Assembly: GCA_004369085.1 (NCBI GenBank)
Contig: ML210288.1
Location: 1-64,000 of the forward strand
Length of the DNA: 64,000 bases
Origin: Coprinopsis marcescibilis
Taxonomy: Eukaryota; Basidiomycota; Agaricomycetes; Agaricales; Psathyrellaceae
Reading direction: 5' to 3'
Position 1 is the stretch's first letter. Each line of letters begins with the position of its first letter. Positions 32,047 through 45,500 of the stretch are shown in pieces. The notes under the pieces were generated by a model that did no database searches, was not told the origin of the DNA, and worked only from the letters and a program-made list of their open reading frames with translations. The position numbers and the translations under genes are program-made.

Positions 32047-35000
32047 TCATTCCTGATCGGACTCTTCGACGTCACCAAACTCGAACATCCCAGCACGAGT
32101 TCTCTTCGCGGTGAGCACAGAATCTTTCAGTTTCTTGATTATTTGAGGATATGCCGAGAGGTATCTGCAGCCCTTGCGATCAATCGAGGCCAGGCCCTCT
32201 GCGACTAAATCAGCGTTGATGCATGCGGATGGGTCCCGTGCGCTGGATAGGTCTGCAGGGTCGATGAGTCGAAGATGAAGCACCTGGCCTTCTCTGTGGT
32301 CAATGTTGGCGACGAGCTTGCGTCCTTCACAGAGCGACCGGAAGCGCTCGATGGCCTCCACATAGTAGTCGCTGTCCTCCTTTGGCAGTTTGACAAAGCT
32401 GAGAAAAACACATCCGTTCAAGCTCCTAGAGTAGATTCACGGAACACACTCACCTAAGACGCGCATCGTGTGCCTGGCCAGGTAGAGACTTGAACTTGGG
32501 GTCCAAGGGTCGGATGTTGGCAAAGCTGACGGTGTCTTGGTTACCATAATCGATAAAGGTAACTTCAGCCTCTTTCTTGACCGACGAGGCACGGCGGATC
32601 TTTGCTCGATACCAGGCACCGTCCGAGAACTTTGCAGACACGAGCTCTCCATTTCTCGGAACGAAGCCAGGCGGGTTGGATGCTGGAGACCGGTGGTGGA
32701 GGGAAAAGTCGCGCATGAGTTTCTCCAACGACGCGATACCTATCTCAAAGGTCAGACTAGAAACATTCTACATTGCGAAATAGAAGCCTACCTTCCGTGT
32801 TCAGAATCTGCACAGAGAAACCAAAGTTGTTTCGCGTACGGACATCGCTGATGATGATATCCAGGTATTCTGCTTTCAGTGCTCCGTTATCGTCCGGTTG
32901 TTCAGCTGCCTCCTCAGCCTCTGCCTCTGCATCGAAGCTTTCCCAGATCTAGGGACATTTCCATTAAACGATGAACACGAGGTGTCCTGCGACAAGAGAA
33001 CTTACGTTGCGCTTGGCCTTTTTAGCCTCTTCCTGTAATAGCAAGTCCATTAGTTACACTGTCTCACCGATACTCGTATGAAAGTACCTCAGCATCGAAC
33101 AACTGCCTTGCCCAAGGCAATGCCTCCGCAGAATAGGCGTGCACTGTTGCCAAACCTTCCTTGACCAGCGATACAGCAGCATTTTCGTTTTTGTTGAAGT
33201 AGAGTGCGCCAATGAAACCCCCCGATTTATCTGTTGTTTCGATCTCGATCTCGACATCTCGCTGCATGTATTTCCTGGTTGAGAACTCCAGGGACTCTGT
33301 CCCAAAGGGCTCTCCTTTGTCAGCAGCATTGCGACCGACCGCTCGAGGGGCACGAATACCTAATGTTATCGATATTGAGTCAGAAAGCAGGATACAAAAG
33401 GGGTTAAGCCAAACAACGGACCTCCCAGCACAAGGGTCAAGACTTGATTGTCTTTTGGCAAAAGAATCCTGCGGAAAGAGCGTGAAACCCGAGATCATTG
33501 TACCCACAAAAGATTGCTCACTTGAATCTCGACCCAGATGCGACGTAATCCACGATTGCGGGAAGACGGCCAGTTCGTTTGAAGTTATTCAAAAATTGGG
33601 TTGCACGCGTGCTAGTCTGTATCACCTCGAATCAGCCACCAACATTCCATCGCAGCAAAAAAAAGGATGTTTCTGACTTCTGAGATGTTCAAAGGAGCCT
33701 TGGGCGCGGGTAGCTCTTTCCCGGAATGAATTCCTCGTAGTTCTGTGGCCGCTCTGAGTGCGGTGTCTATTAGTCCTAGTCATTAGAATCTGAAGTTTTA
33801 TGCTTACGCCTGCTCTGCTGCGATCAGCTTGTCGTAATCGGGTGAACGATTTTCATCGTCTCGCTTGTGGCGCACGACGCTGGAAAGACCCTTTTCGACG
33901 ATTTGTTCAGCGACGTTTCTACGAGATTGATATAGAGTCGGTAAAAGGAGCAACGCGGGGTTTCACAGACACGTACGCTCCGTGGGCTCCATAACGGATA
34001 GTCGCACATTCACGTTCCTCGTAGTCGCCTTCTGGTGGACGGATGAAGTCAATGTGAACTTTGACGTGCTTGCCAATAAGCTTCTTGCGCAGGAATTCTC
34101 TAGCCTCTTGGGCATACGCTGCCTGTCGAGGGTCAGATAGCCTGAAACGAGACAATCTGTCAGTGCACTGTTCCTGCGCTCGCGGGGATTAAGTAAACTG
34201 ACTTTGGTCCTCTTGTCGAGCTTAATTGCAGGCGACGTTCCTTGCTACCATCCTTCTCCACGACGGAGATCTGGTCACCACTCCAGACGCGAACAACTGT
34301 TCCATCGAATTCGCGAGACTGTCCATTGAAAGCCTGTGCCTCTGTCTTGCCAGCGATAGGCGCTGAAACTGGGGCACCTGCATACAGGGCAAGTCGCTTC
34401 TCCTTGGCAACACGCTCAGCGGCGCGGAGACGCTCCATCCCACCACCGCTAGCCAGCATACCGGCATGCCAGTCCACAACGCGCGCCAGGCCGTTGCTTA
34501 CGAGGTGCTCGGCTATGTTTCCTACGGGATGTAGGACTGGAAGAATGAAAATGAGTCGTGGCCTTCAATCAAAAAGACAGAAATCAATTACCATTGCCGA
34601 TGAAGACACTAGCAGAGCTGGTACCGGTGATGTTTGCCGATTGTTGGAAGGGAGTAGGAGCAGCGTTGGGCAGTGACAGGATCTGGACTTTAACAGGGCG
34701 TTGCAGCAACCGGGATTCTGTGAAGAAGCGCGCCTAACTCAAGTGGTTAACCAACCGCGTACGCTTTCAAGGCCAGCAAATAGGGGCACCTCTTCCGCGT
34801 ACGGCTCTGAAGTTTCTCCAGGTTTGCTAGCCGTACGTCCACTCTTGACTCCTGCCAGAGTGATATTGACCATTTGATGGTCACCGTCTGGCATGAGGAG
34901 CCGGATGCGCAGGGTGGTACCGTCTCTGACTTGTTCAACGATTCCTTGACATCGATTCGTTAGCAACTCGTAACTTTAAAGGTATGCCATATTTTACCGT

Positions 35001-35792
35001 CAATGGGTTTTCCTTTCCACTCATTAACGAAGGATGCTGAATCTGCGGGCATGGTATAATGGACGACGCGTGCCTGAACGGTTGGTCAGCAGTAGTTACA
35101 CCACAGTACTTCGATAACCCAACCTGTTGGCCATGGGGGTTCCAGATACCGCGTCCCGCCGCCTTGGCTTCCTGTTCGATCTCTCGTTTCTTGAGGTCTT
35201 CTTCCGATGCCTCACGCTTGATCTCCTTCAGTTTTGCCCACCCGTTTCGGAGCAGTTCTGTGGTTAGGTCAACGCCGTTGATTTCTCCACTGCCCAAATC
35301 TTTTGGGACATCGTCGGTGGAGGATGGCAGCGAGTGGATGGTTGTGAAGGTGATTTCTTTGCCGACAGCAAACGTTCTGAGGAACTCGCGAGATTCGAAT
35401 GCCCAGGGCTAGAACAAGACCATTGTCAATCACATAGTTGGGTGATACTATTGCAACGCACCTCATCTTCCCTGGTCGAGGTACCAGTTCGTGGAGCTTG
35501 CAGATCTGACAGATGAAGTACTCTGTGTTACGCACCGAGTAAACCAGGTCAGCAACCAACTTTCTGAAGATACCATGGAAGAGCACCTTTCTTTTGGAGG
35601 TTGACCAGGAGCAGGCGGACGCCCACGCAGGACGAGACTATCGCCCGAAATCACAGCTAAGGTAGATCTTAATATTGATTCCCGAATAACGAGTTGAAGC
35701 GGGGAAATTATTACATTTCACGACCTGTTCAGCAGTGGTTGTTCAGATCTGTCAATGCAATAAAAGCTGACTTGGATACTCACAGCTTTCAT
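32047..35792 (-). CDS. SND1: Tudor-SN / SND1-like staphylococcal nuclease-domain protein
   Basis: The start is rebuilt from ATG 35792: MKA, then a 10-nt microexon (35715-35724), then [24 protein letters not shown]. Repeated staphylococcal-nuclease-like (OB-fold) units follow: [16 protein letters not shown] (near 34900), [16 protein letters not shown] (near 34280), [22 protein letters not shown] (near 34030), and more. The Tudor domain ([22 protein letters not shown] ... [22 protein letters not shown], near 32530-32670) is followed by a partial fifth SN unit and stop at 32047. This is the SN4-Tudor-SN5 layout of Tudor-SN, which acts in RNA processing, stress granules and RISC-related pathways. 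More than ten short introns give roughly 900 residues, as usual for the family. The next gene downstream in the same strand block is the CaMKK-like kinase. Confidence 0.92.
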
Positions 35793-36125
35793 AGTCATAT
35801 TGGCTTTAGATGCGATTATACTTGTGGTACGAGGAGACGAGATGCGTTTCGGGGAGAGATGAAAGATCTATTTTCGGACGCATTGCCAGCACGGTATTGA
35901 AGGAGATCGCGGTAACGTGTCATGCCACGTGCTGTACCACGTGCGCAACGCGTCGGCCCACGGAAACTCATAGTTGGCCCTTGGGGACTTGGTCAAGTTT
36001 CAGTATTCAAGTTTCAGTATTACAGAATAATATACACTAGCAGTAGTACAGGTTCCATAGATCGTCATTTGTTCTTATGGAGCAGTTTTCCAAACATCCT
36101 TTTTGCCCAACAGGTGGAATATCGT
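35793..36125. other. Intergenic between kinase 3' end and Tudor-SN start
   Basis: 333 bp holding the Tudor-SN promoter and the kinase 3' UTR, both on the minus strand. Inverted CACGTG-like cores (gccacgtgctgtaccacgtgcgc, two CACGTG copies near 35936 and 35949) are visible and could be bHLH sites. No gene seen. Confidence 0.4.
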
Positions 36126-37613
36126 TCAGGAGGAGTTTGTGCCGTTCTCCGCAGCCATTCCTTTGGATTGGGAATGTCGCGAAGCACGAAAGTATGTTTC
36201 TGTGATGCGTGTTCAGCATCTTACCAAGGAGCCCAACAAGTATCGACAACGCACCTTGACATCGAGAAGCGATATTCGTGCTTGGGGATTTTTCTGTAAC
36301 ATCCCCTCAAGTAACTGGACGACCAAAAAGCCATCACTGCAACGATCTTTCGGGTGCCGTCCCTCAGTGGGAATCCTTTCAACCCCCATACTGTCACCTA
36401 ACGTCCAGTCTTGAGTGCATATTCGATGATACAGCATGAGCTCGTTGTGGTGCACGTTGTCGTTTTCGTCTGTTGACCCAGTGAATGGAGTGTGCCCGAA
36501 TAGAAGGCAATAGAATGTGATAGCAAGCGCCCATATGTCCACGGCCTTGGTGATTGGAGGTCGAGTCTTTGGCATGGGAAAGGTGTTGACGACAGTCGTG
36601 TCTGATGAAGTTGAGGGCATAGACTCTTGAGACGCAGAGAACGACAGTTCAGGACTTTCTGCGAACCATACAACCTCTGGCGCAAGGAATGAGGGTGTTC
36701 CGATGCGCTTGAGAAGGTCTGATGGCGGAAAGATCTCCCTATCAGAGTTCTCCGCGCCCTTGGTGCTCTTCTTGGATGAACCAGGATATATGATGTGTGA
36801 GACGCCAAAATCAATTAGCTTCACTGAGCGACGGTCCTCTGTGTACATGATATTGGCGGGTTTGATGTCACGGTGCAATATGTTCTTAGAATGCACTAGT
36901 GATGGTATTGGGTTGAATGTTCCTCTGTCGATAGAACAGATTGGACTCACTGAATTCGACCCCAAGAATCACATCCCGCAGTATTCGACGCGTTTGTTCC
37001 AAGGTTAGGAGTGGCGTATGGTCCGGAGTCGCCCATTCGACCGGCCCACCAGAAAGGTATTCAAGAACTAGAATGAGATGAGGGCTAATTTGAGTAAACT
37101 TAACCACAAAATCCTCGTACCAAGGTATATCTTCTCTTCGCGAGAATCGTCAATAACTTCGAGCAGAGTCACCAGGTTTGGGTGTCGACCACATGCCTTC
37201 AGAACTGCGATTTCCTTCCGAATGCTATTTTCGGTGCTGTTCGGTGGAAGCTTGTGTGATGATGAGCTCTCGCCTTGCTGGTAATTCTTCCTCAACAACT
37301 TCATTTTGTCTCGAGGATGACTTCTTTTGACGACTTTCAGGGCCTACAATGTAAGTTAGCATTGGAGCAAGCACCCTGGCCAAATGAGAGCGCTCAAACG
37401 CACGACTTCACGGTTGTTTGACTGCGAGTCTTGACATAGATAAACTTCTCCATGTCTTCCCTTTCCTATCTTGTCGCCGCGCAGATACTGGTTGATTCGC
37501 CTTTTTCGTGTGGACGTAGTTTCCAGTTGGTTCGTGAATATGATAGGTTCCAGCGGGTAAAATTCAGGGGCAGGGTGTTGCGTCCTGGAGTCAATGCTGC
37601 TTCGACAAGCCAT
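36126..37613 (-). CDS. CaMKK/Ssp1-type serine/threonine protein kinase
   Basis: Start ATG 37613. After about 35 residues comes RRINQYLRGDKIGKGRHGEV (Gly-rich loop), a Lys-containing strand near 37330, a Ser-rich insert, then RKEIAVLKACGRHPNLVTLL. The catalytic loop is HRDIKPANIMY (near 36870), the Mg-binding motif DFGVS (near 36810), and the activation segment ends KRIGTPSFLAPEVV (near 36690), with a target Thr. Further on are VDIWALAITFYCLLFG and the CaMKK-like tail FVLRDIPNPKEWLR before TGA 36126. Family members (yeast Sak1/Tos3/Elm1, S. pombe Ssp1, animal CaMKK) activate AMPK/SNF1-type kinases, which is the inferred role. The insert after the ATP-binding Lys is typical. About six introns. 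Confidence 0.88.
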
Positions 37614-38087
37614 CTCGGACGCGATTCCTAGAACTTTGGGAGGGGAGTCAAACCTTGTTCAGTACATGGAGTTGGTGGCAAGTCTAGAGAGCACTTGAGA
37701 CGCATTTCCAAGAAGATCAGGTTGGCATCATGGATTTCCTGACAGCCCTCTCTGAGGCCAGTCCTATGGGTGGATCATGCCAAATTCGGGCTCCGCTCGA
37801 CTCGGACCGCAGCCCAATCCGGCCTATCATGAGGAGAGGTTTGGGGAAAAGGCGAAGTGGGGAGTGTATTTGGAATTTAGTTATATATCCTTCGTCCTGG
37901 TATCCTTCCTAAAGTACCTGGGTTTCATTGTAAACATAAGGGATGGCTTTGAATAGTAACATTGTAACATAGGGAAACGGTGACGACGACTAGCGGAGAC
38001 TATAGTACAAAATGTGCAGCTACTACGAGACGATTTCAGACATTCTGGATGTGATGAGTTCTTCAAGATTCAGAATCAACCCACCAT
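37614..38087. other. Intergenic upstream of the kinase
   Basis: 474 bp containing the kinase promoter and the UPF2 3' UTR. A 60-codon frame at 37730-37912 has no recognisable features. Nothing else seen. Confidence 0.4.
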
Positions 38088-41000
38088 CTACCCAGCCAGC
38101 CGAATTTTTATGGGACCCCGATTTCTTTCGAGGGCTAAGCGGACGTCGGTCAGTAACAATTTAAGCTGCGAAGACAGATTCGCCCACCCTTTAATTCTTC
38201 TGCTTCTTCCCGTTGTTCATACTTCAATACCAGTTGCTTTAGCTGCTGTTGTTCAACTTTATCTTGCAGTTGCTGTGACCGTGTGGCTATAGCTAAGTCG
38301 GAAGTCGAGGGCACAGCGATTTGACGCGTCTAGTACACGCCATGAATCAGAAAATGTGAAAGGTTGCAAGAAACAAAGCAACATACCGCTTGCTTATTAC
38401 CGCGCTTCGTAATCAACATGAAGTTCGTTGTTCCAGTCTCAGAAGCATCAGTTTCTTCGTCTGTGCGTTTCTTGCGCACGGCTGGAGGTAACACCGCAGA
38501 ATCCCAGAGAGCGCGCGCAGTCTTTTGGTCCACCTTCCGGCTCTCTGCCGAAGTATCGGTGAACATCTTTGCCAATTCTTTGGCAAATTCCGCTTCCGCT
38601 TCATCAGTAGGTCCGAGGTACTCTTGTGTTGAGAGGACGACGTCAGGTTCCTGTTCCTCTGGCGAATGGGAACGCTGCTCGATCTGGAACAGGTCAGGGG
38701 AAAGCACGTAAAGTAAGCTTGGAAGGCAGATTGTCACATACAGGAGATTCTATTTCTTCCAGATCACCCTCTTGATACCTTCCACCGTTTTCCCTTCTTC
38801 CACTGTTGTCTTCGCCGTCTCTGTCGCCGTCTTCGTCGTCACTATCGTCACTTGTATCTTCTTGCACACCTGCAGCTATTATTGAGAGGAGCACAGAGAA
38901 AGGAAGAGGATGACATACCAGAAGTCTGGTATGTAGAATTGAACATGTCGTCGACAGCCTTGGCAGCCTCCTCCAGGCTCTTCGGGATCTCGAACTTTGG
39001 TCTCACTGCTTCGATCGAGTCGAATAGAGTGAACTCTACATCCATCGGTATTGGACTCTTGCATTGGATGTAATACTAACCTTAAGGTGAGCACCAACTT
39101 GAAGGAGGCAATAACGAACTACTCGCCATGAAGAACGTCAAGAAATTGTCTAGCTTCTTTTTCTGTGCTCCGCGGTCGAAGCACATACCGCAGGTGTCAA
39201 GAAGTGCACAAACCAGCCGTATTCTGAAGAAATCGTCGGGCATATCGATTGGTACGGGCTGATATGGTAATGGCCTCCCTTCCGCTGAAACGACATGAGT
39301 TGCGTTTATTGTCCACAATCGAATACAACCTACGATGACCGAACGTAACAATACTCCAGAGGGTGTCGAAGATAATCCCAGAACTCAGCAGCCGGTAGAT
39401 ATATAGTTCTCCCAGATATTTGATGGTCGCAATGCGCCGTTGGTTCGTGTTGTAGACGTTCTGCTCCAAGCCACGTCGAATATCCTCCAGAACCTGGTCG
39501 ACCACGGCGATAGCGAATGCAGGGCGATAACGTTGGAGATCGTATGTCAACATAGCCACTAGACTGATGTTGCTGTACCTGATCTTCCACGGCTTGGTAA
39601 AGCATTTGTGCAAGACTTTCCGAACGTCTGGGTCGTCCCAATCAAGCTTCCTGATCAACTTCAAAGCCTTGTCGATCGTCTTCTTGCTGAGAACGTCGTA
39701 AATGAGATGTCGGATGAAGAGTTCCATGGGTGGGCGAATCTTTTCCTGACGGGGCGCACGTTCTGGCGGGTTGCACTGGAGATATGGTCAATAAGCTGAA
39801 AGAATCAGGGGTCTCAAACTTACTTGATAGTAAGCGTTTTCTAGCAACAGCAACTGTCTCTGGTCGAGGTGCTGCAATGCTTGTTTACGTTTCATAAGTT
39901 CGAGCTGATGGATCTCTTGAACATTAGGGATACAAAGCAGGAAGGAGGATCTTACCATGGTGGCGAACCGATCCCGTGTCTCGTCAGTCCTGAGTAAAAA
40001 GCGACCGCACCCCTCAAGGAGGAGGGCGATATTCTCTATGTTAGTCCCAGAGAAATCATCTAAGCATACTTTGAACATATGTAGAATGATATGGAATGGG
40101 ACAACCCGAAATTTGGTAAGATTTGCCAGGAATGTGATGTTCTGGCAAGTTCAAACGGTTAAAATGCATCTGCAAGCCACCATGGTGTTTTACTCACCTT
40201 TAGTCTAACCTCATTCAACTCCTTTACTACGTTCTTCTTGCGTTGCAGGTAACGGAACTCGCTGTCGAGCTGAATATCTTTCTCAAAACTTTGTCGACTA
40301 GATGTATGGAGGTATACGCACCGCAGAGACAAGTTCTGTACCCACATCTGGCATATATCGATTGAGAATGCCAATTAAGCGGGAATAGTGCGGGAGTAAG
40401 TCAATTCGACTTTTAGGCACCTGGGTCATGAACTTGAAAGACTTTTTAAGCGATGTATGACAATGGGGAGATGGTACAACTACCTTGACAAGTCGCTTCC
40501 TCGCTGCCTTAGAATTCAAAAAGGCAAACTCAACGGCAGCCTGGTCGATCATAGTCCGATTGGTGGCGTCTGGCAACTTAGTCAGAAGGGCAGTCAGTAA
40601 CTGCGATGGACCTTGAGGCGCAATCTGCGGAGATTGTGGAGCGCTTGTTGCTTTCGGAGTTCCAGGGGTCGGTGTTGGAATGCTAGTGCATGTTGAAAAA
40701 GAGAGTGAAAATAAAGAGGTGGCACCTACTCATCCTCCAAGTCGCCGTCCGTGTCAGTCTTCTCGAGGGATGCTTCGGACAAATCGTTGCCATCAAGTTT
40801 CCGTAGTTCTTCTTCCAACTTTCTGACCTCCTCCTTCTCTCTTTCTGCTCTCTCCTGTTCTGTTAGCTGTTCTTGGCCCTCGTCCTCGACTTCAACTCCT
40901 AGAACACTACTTGGGACGAAGTCTCGCAAGTCCGGAATATCTTCGAAGAACCGCCTTTCTTCCTCGTCTTCCCATTTCCCGCTAGGTGTGATGCTGTCTT

Positions 41001-42354
41001 CTGCATCATGAAGCAACGAATTACTGTTAGAGCCAATTTGGATGGAATCAGATTTCTGTGTCGAGGTAGGTAGGGCAGGGAGCGGTAGGTATAACAGCTC
41101 GGATAATCTGGGTGGGAGTATATTTAACAATGAGACACAACCTATGCTTTGCTACTCACGATTGGCAACTCGCAAAAAGCTTTTCATAACTTTTGGTCAT
41201 CTTCTCATATGCCTGCTGCCGATCTTCGAATATTTCACCTGAACGGATATAGGCTTCGTGATTTCGCCTATCCTGATCTTGGAGCCTCTAAAGACGATGT
41301 TCAGATAGAGCGACTACTCGAGCATCAGGCTTACCTTGTGCTCTTTGACCAGCTTCTTGCAGACACTATCGAAATACCCTTCACACATCCGCTTCAGCCG
41401 ATCACGTATGTCTTGCTCAATCAGTTCATCTTCTTCGCCGACTGATGCGTGACCGCCGTCGTCGGAGGCAGCATTCTGAGATAGAGTCCCAGGTTCTGAA
41501 TCTGACGGGATTTGCTTGACGTTTGCGGCGGGAGGTGTTAAACCTAGATACGGTCGGCCGTACGACTTGAGGAAGGTGGCCAATAGGGGCAATGAGGATA
41601 GTGATGGATCATTGGATAACTGAATGAGAGTTTAGCAACGCAAGCCCAAGAGACAAGATGCCTTCGCACCAAATCCTTCAGCACTTTGATGATCCAATCT
41701 CCACCGCTCCGGTTAGGCGCATCCCTGATGATTCCAACCAGGCCTAGCTCCGCACAGACACGAAGAATGGGCCTTTGTTTGTTAACACGCGCGGTATCGT
41801 CCTTCTCTCGCTGCTCGGGAGTCAAAGAGGCAAGTTGCGACTTGCTCGGCGGGCTAAGAGCAGACGACAATGCAGCAATAACAGCAGGAGTAAACAGTTT
41901 CGGGAATCGACGATGCAGCGAAGAAATAATCTTGGACTTGTATCAGAAGCGAGCACAAAGGCGGTCGCAATGACATACCTCAACAGCACCCCATACATCC
42001 CTCTCTGTTTTGCACCTTGGCAAACCTTCAATGACCGCACCAGCTATCTCATCAATGTATTTCTCTAGTGACAGAGAATCGATATCCTTAATAACGTGGT
42101 CTTTGTTGTCCGAGGCCATAGACTGGCGAATGCGTTTGATTAATGCAGTATGTCTCTTCAGAGACGAATCAAGCTTCGCTGTTTCTGTAGAATCGACATG
42201 ATTTGGATAATTGATTCGTGTTGGTGCTCTCTGTTTACGAACCTGTAGCTGCATCACCAGCGGTTTCATTGAGCTGCTTGAGCTTTGTACGCTTTGAGAA
42301 GCGAGCAGCTTCGTCGTCGAGTTTTGTTCCCGATGCATTAGTGCCGGGTTCCAT
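38088..42354 (-). CDS. UPF2: Nonsense-mediated decay factor UPF2 (NMD2)
   Basis: Start ATG 42354 (MEPGTNASGTKLDDEAARFS). MIF4G domain 1 includes TETAKLDSSLKRHTALIKRI and FPKLFTPAVIAAL ... RPILRVCAELGLVGI (near 41750-42180). MIF4G-2 and MIF4G-3 follow (for example VEFAFLNSKAARKRLVKV near 40500; VRFYVQLCLV-type helices are absent, while DFFRIRLVCALLDTCGMCFDRG lies near 39200 and matches MIF4G-3). An acidic stretch (38690-38870) and a UPF1-binding C-terminus (IAVPSTSDLAIATRSQQLQ ... KQLVLKYEQREEAEELK) precede the end. The last exon, reached by a GTGGGC...GCTTAG intron, gives ALERNRGPIKIRLAG and TAG 38088. UPF2 bridges UPF1 and UPF3 on exon-junction complexes. About fifteen introns; roughly 1,100 residues. 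Shares a 161-bp divergent promoter with the ATRIP-like gene. Confidence 0.93.
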
Positions 42355-42515
42355 TGCACAGGAAAGAGATAATTGCAGTCAGAGTAACAGCGTCCAAAAA
42401 CGGTGTGGTCTACTTGGCAAGACGCGCTGATTTATGTAACATCCCCCTTGGTTCCCGCCAATGACCACTCGAATCAAACTCAATTCCTTTTATCTTTTCT
42501 TCCTCTTTCAAGACA
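42355..42515. promoter_or_regulatory. Compact divergent promoter between UPF2 and ATRIP-like genes
   Basis: Only 161 bp separate the two start codons. The plus-strand side ends in a pyrimidine-rich leader (ttttatcttttcttcctctttc) right before the ATRIP-like ATG. No clear TATA box on either side. Confidence 0.5.
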
Positions 42516-45500
42516 ATGTACAACTCTGACGACTATTTTAACGACGACGACCTTATAATCGACGAAGAGACCGCTGCGGCTCTCGAAGAAACCGAACGTC
42601 GCCACACCGCAACCCAGGCACAGGCGCAACCTCCTCTTCAACATGTCCAGCCTGTTGTAAATCCTGTTACAAAAAGACAAAGGACAGAGAACGGCTGGTC
42701 TCCTGGATTTGGCGCACGAACAGAATCATTTGGTGATTATGACCTCCCCGAGATCACTGTACAAGGCAATGGCTACACGATCGCCAATTCTAGTGGGAGA
42801 AGTTCGAATGTCTACCAAGAACCAGACATTAGACAACCAACCCCTGCTGGGCAGCCGAATGTACGGCAGGAACCTCGCAGGAATATGGGGTCTTTACAAC
42901 CGGTGCAGGTTGCCCCCGCCCTTCCTTACAACGGCCAGCGAAATCAATATCCCCGTCGGCCACAACACGCTCCCGTCCAACCAATATCCAGATCCACCTC
43001 AAGGAACACGTCTTCCGCCACCCATGCACTTGAAGAACAGATACGCCAGCTTCGCGGGCAGCTAGAACAGGTACGATATTTGATGTCCCCCTTTGACGGC
43101 AATACCTACATCCTTTCTCCAGTTGCGTGAATCGAATGCAAAGATACAACTCGACTACAACACCGCAATCGAAGCCAGACTATCAAAGGAAGGAGAGGTT
43201 ACAGTCTTGCGAAAGACCATTGAGAAGGTAACCAATTCTTTGACTTATCACTCTATCACCACCACTCACGAAATGGACAGAACTCTCAGAATCACGCCAA
43301 CGAGCTCGCGAAACTGAAGACTGCGAAGGAGGACACCGATGCAGAGATCGTCAGGGCTCAAAGAAGTCACAAAGAAGAAATGGAACGTCTTAAAACACAG
43401 TATCTGTTCAAAGTAAGCCGGTATCCAATTGGTGTTTTGTGACATATTAAAGCCTCTAAAGCAACAGGAGCTGGAGGCAGCATTTCGCAAGCCGCCAGTC
43501 TCTGTTCGCGCAAAGAAGATTATGCAGGATCTACCAGCGACCCCGCAGCCGTCCTCCTCTAGAGGGACTTGGAACATTGTTTCGAACCGGCCTCTCTTCA
43601 ATGCCGATGTTCAACAGACTCCATTGCGACTATCTCAAAAACCCGCACATGAATTTCCGAGGCCGCTTTCACCCAGAAAACCCGTGGTTAAATCTCCCGA
43701 AAAGGCGAAAAAGCCGATGCTTCCTGGATTCCAGAATTCATTCGCTACTTCTACACCATTCCCGCAAAACCAACAGCGAGGCAAAGGGAAAGCCAAAGAG
43801 GTCGACCCATTTGCGCGCCTAACGCAACCTCCACCGACCATCGACCCAGCTCTCTCGCAACCACTTTTCCAACCGGTTTTCTCTGGCTTTCACCCAGGTG
43901 CAGAAGAGATTCTCGATCCTGTCCTTGCATCGCCAGAACGTTTCAAATCATCCCCATTGCCGATAGATGATGTCTTTATGGGAGGATCCCAGGATGACAG
44001 CGGTGGTGTTGTTATGAGCCCTGTAGAGGATGCTCCTGAAGATGAGGATGTGGATGTCATGGAACCGACAGACTGGAAAACAGAGGTACGCTATGGCCCT
44101 TGCGGTTCCCAGAGTCAGTGCTAATATTTCCATAGCTTTCTCGACTTATGTTGAGTCACGTTCGGCCAGGATCAGATCAACTAACCCTTCAGATTCTATT
44201 GACCACTGAAGTGGGGGACGACGCCGAATCGCAGCGTTTATATGCAAACGCGTGTGGTGCCATAATCAACTCGCTTTCGTTCTCTATGAGTGTGAAGGAC
44301 TACGAACTGACACTGGACATTGTATCTTCGGCGTGTATTACAATCATTACCGTTCTCTCAGAAAAGCAGTTGGTTGGTATCCCTTACTTTTATTTTGATA
44401 TAACGACTGACGAAACGATCAGGTATACCCTCTTGCAAGCTTCCTCAACCTTCTTGCACTCGTTGTTTACTACATCCCGAAATTCGGTGTGACATACCTT
44501 TTGGGACAATCTGACGCCGACAAACCTTCCCTCATCCTTCACAACATCTCCAACCTGATAACTTCATACCTTACGCCGACTAACACCGGAGAATACAAGG
44601 AGATGCTTGGGACGGAGCTTCTTTCTTTTCTCGAATCCATGTGTTTTCATCTTGGCAAAGATGATGCTTCAAGGTGGGATCAGTGAAGAAGTAACTAAGA
44701 AGAAGGTCTGACTGTGGCTCCAGGTTTACAGGCTTCCTGAGGCACAAGGAAACCATGACAGTGCTGCTTAGTCTCCAGCAAAGCTTGCCGTTCCTTCAAC
44801 AGGCAGCCCGCATCCTTGTGCTCCTTTCTACATGTAGGAACACTTTTATAGATTCGATTAGCAAGTACTGACACGGTCTCAGACCCTGTGCTCTCTCGAG
44901 CATTGCTATCAATCCCCAACCCACAAGACAATGACAGACATGATTTAATGCAAAGGAACGGTCTGATTGAGCGTATGTGTTCTTTCCTTGTCGACCATAG
45001 CCGCGAGGGATACGGAGTAAGCTTCATTGTCTGTCACGACTCCCGCTTCCCTGATTATTTTCGCAGTCCCTCCAGCTCAAGGAATACGCCATGACGTTCT
45101 TCGGACAACTTTCACTAGGCAACGACGAAATCTACCACAGCTTGGTATCATCGATAGTCCTTTTCGCCTCCCTTGTTTACCACCTTCACCATCTCACCAC
45201 GCCGATATGGGAAGAACATCAAGACCTGATAAAGTCGCCACAGTTGTGTCGATCGTGAGTATCGTCTACTTCCAGGTATAATAGTTCTGACCTCGTCTCT
45301 TCTCATAGCATTGTTCCTCAAATAAGCCAATGCGTGTATCTATTCCATAAACTGGTTTTCGACGAGGAACCCGCGTTGGAGCTCCTTCCGAGACTTCAGC
45401 ACGCACCACAACGGCCCTTCAACAGTATAATCGAAATGGCCGTCATTTCCTTGGGGAGGCTGACACACGCGGAGGTTCCTGAATGGATAGACGCAGACAT

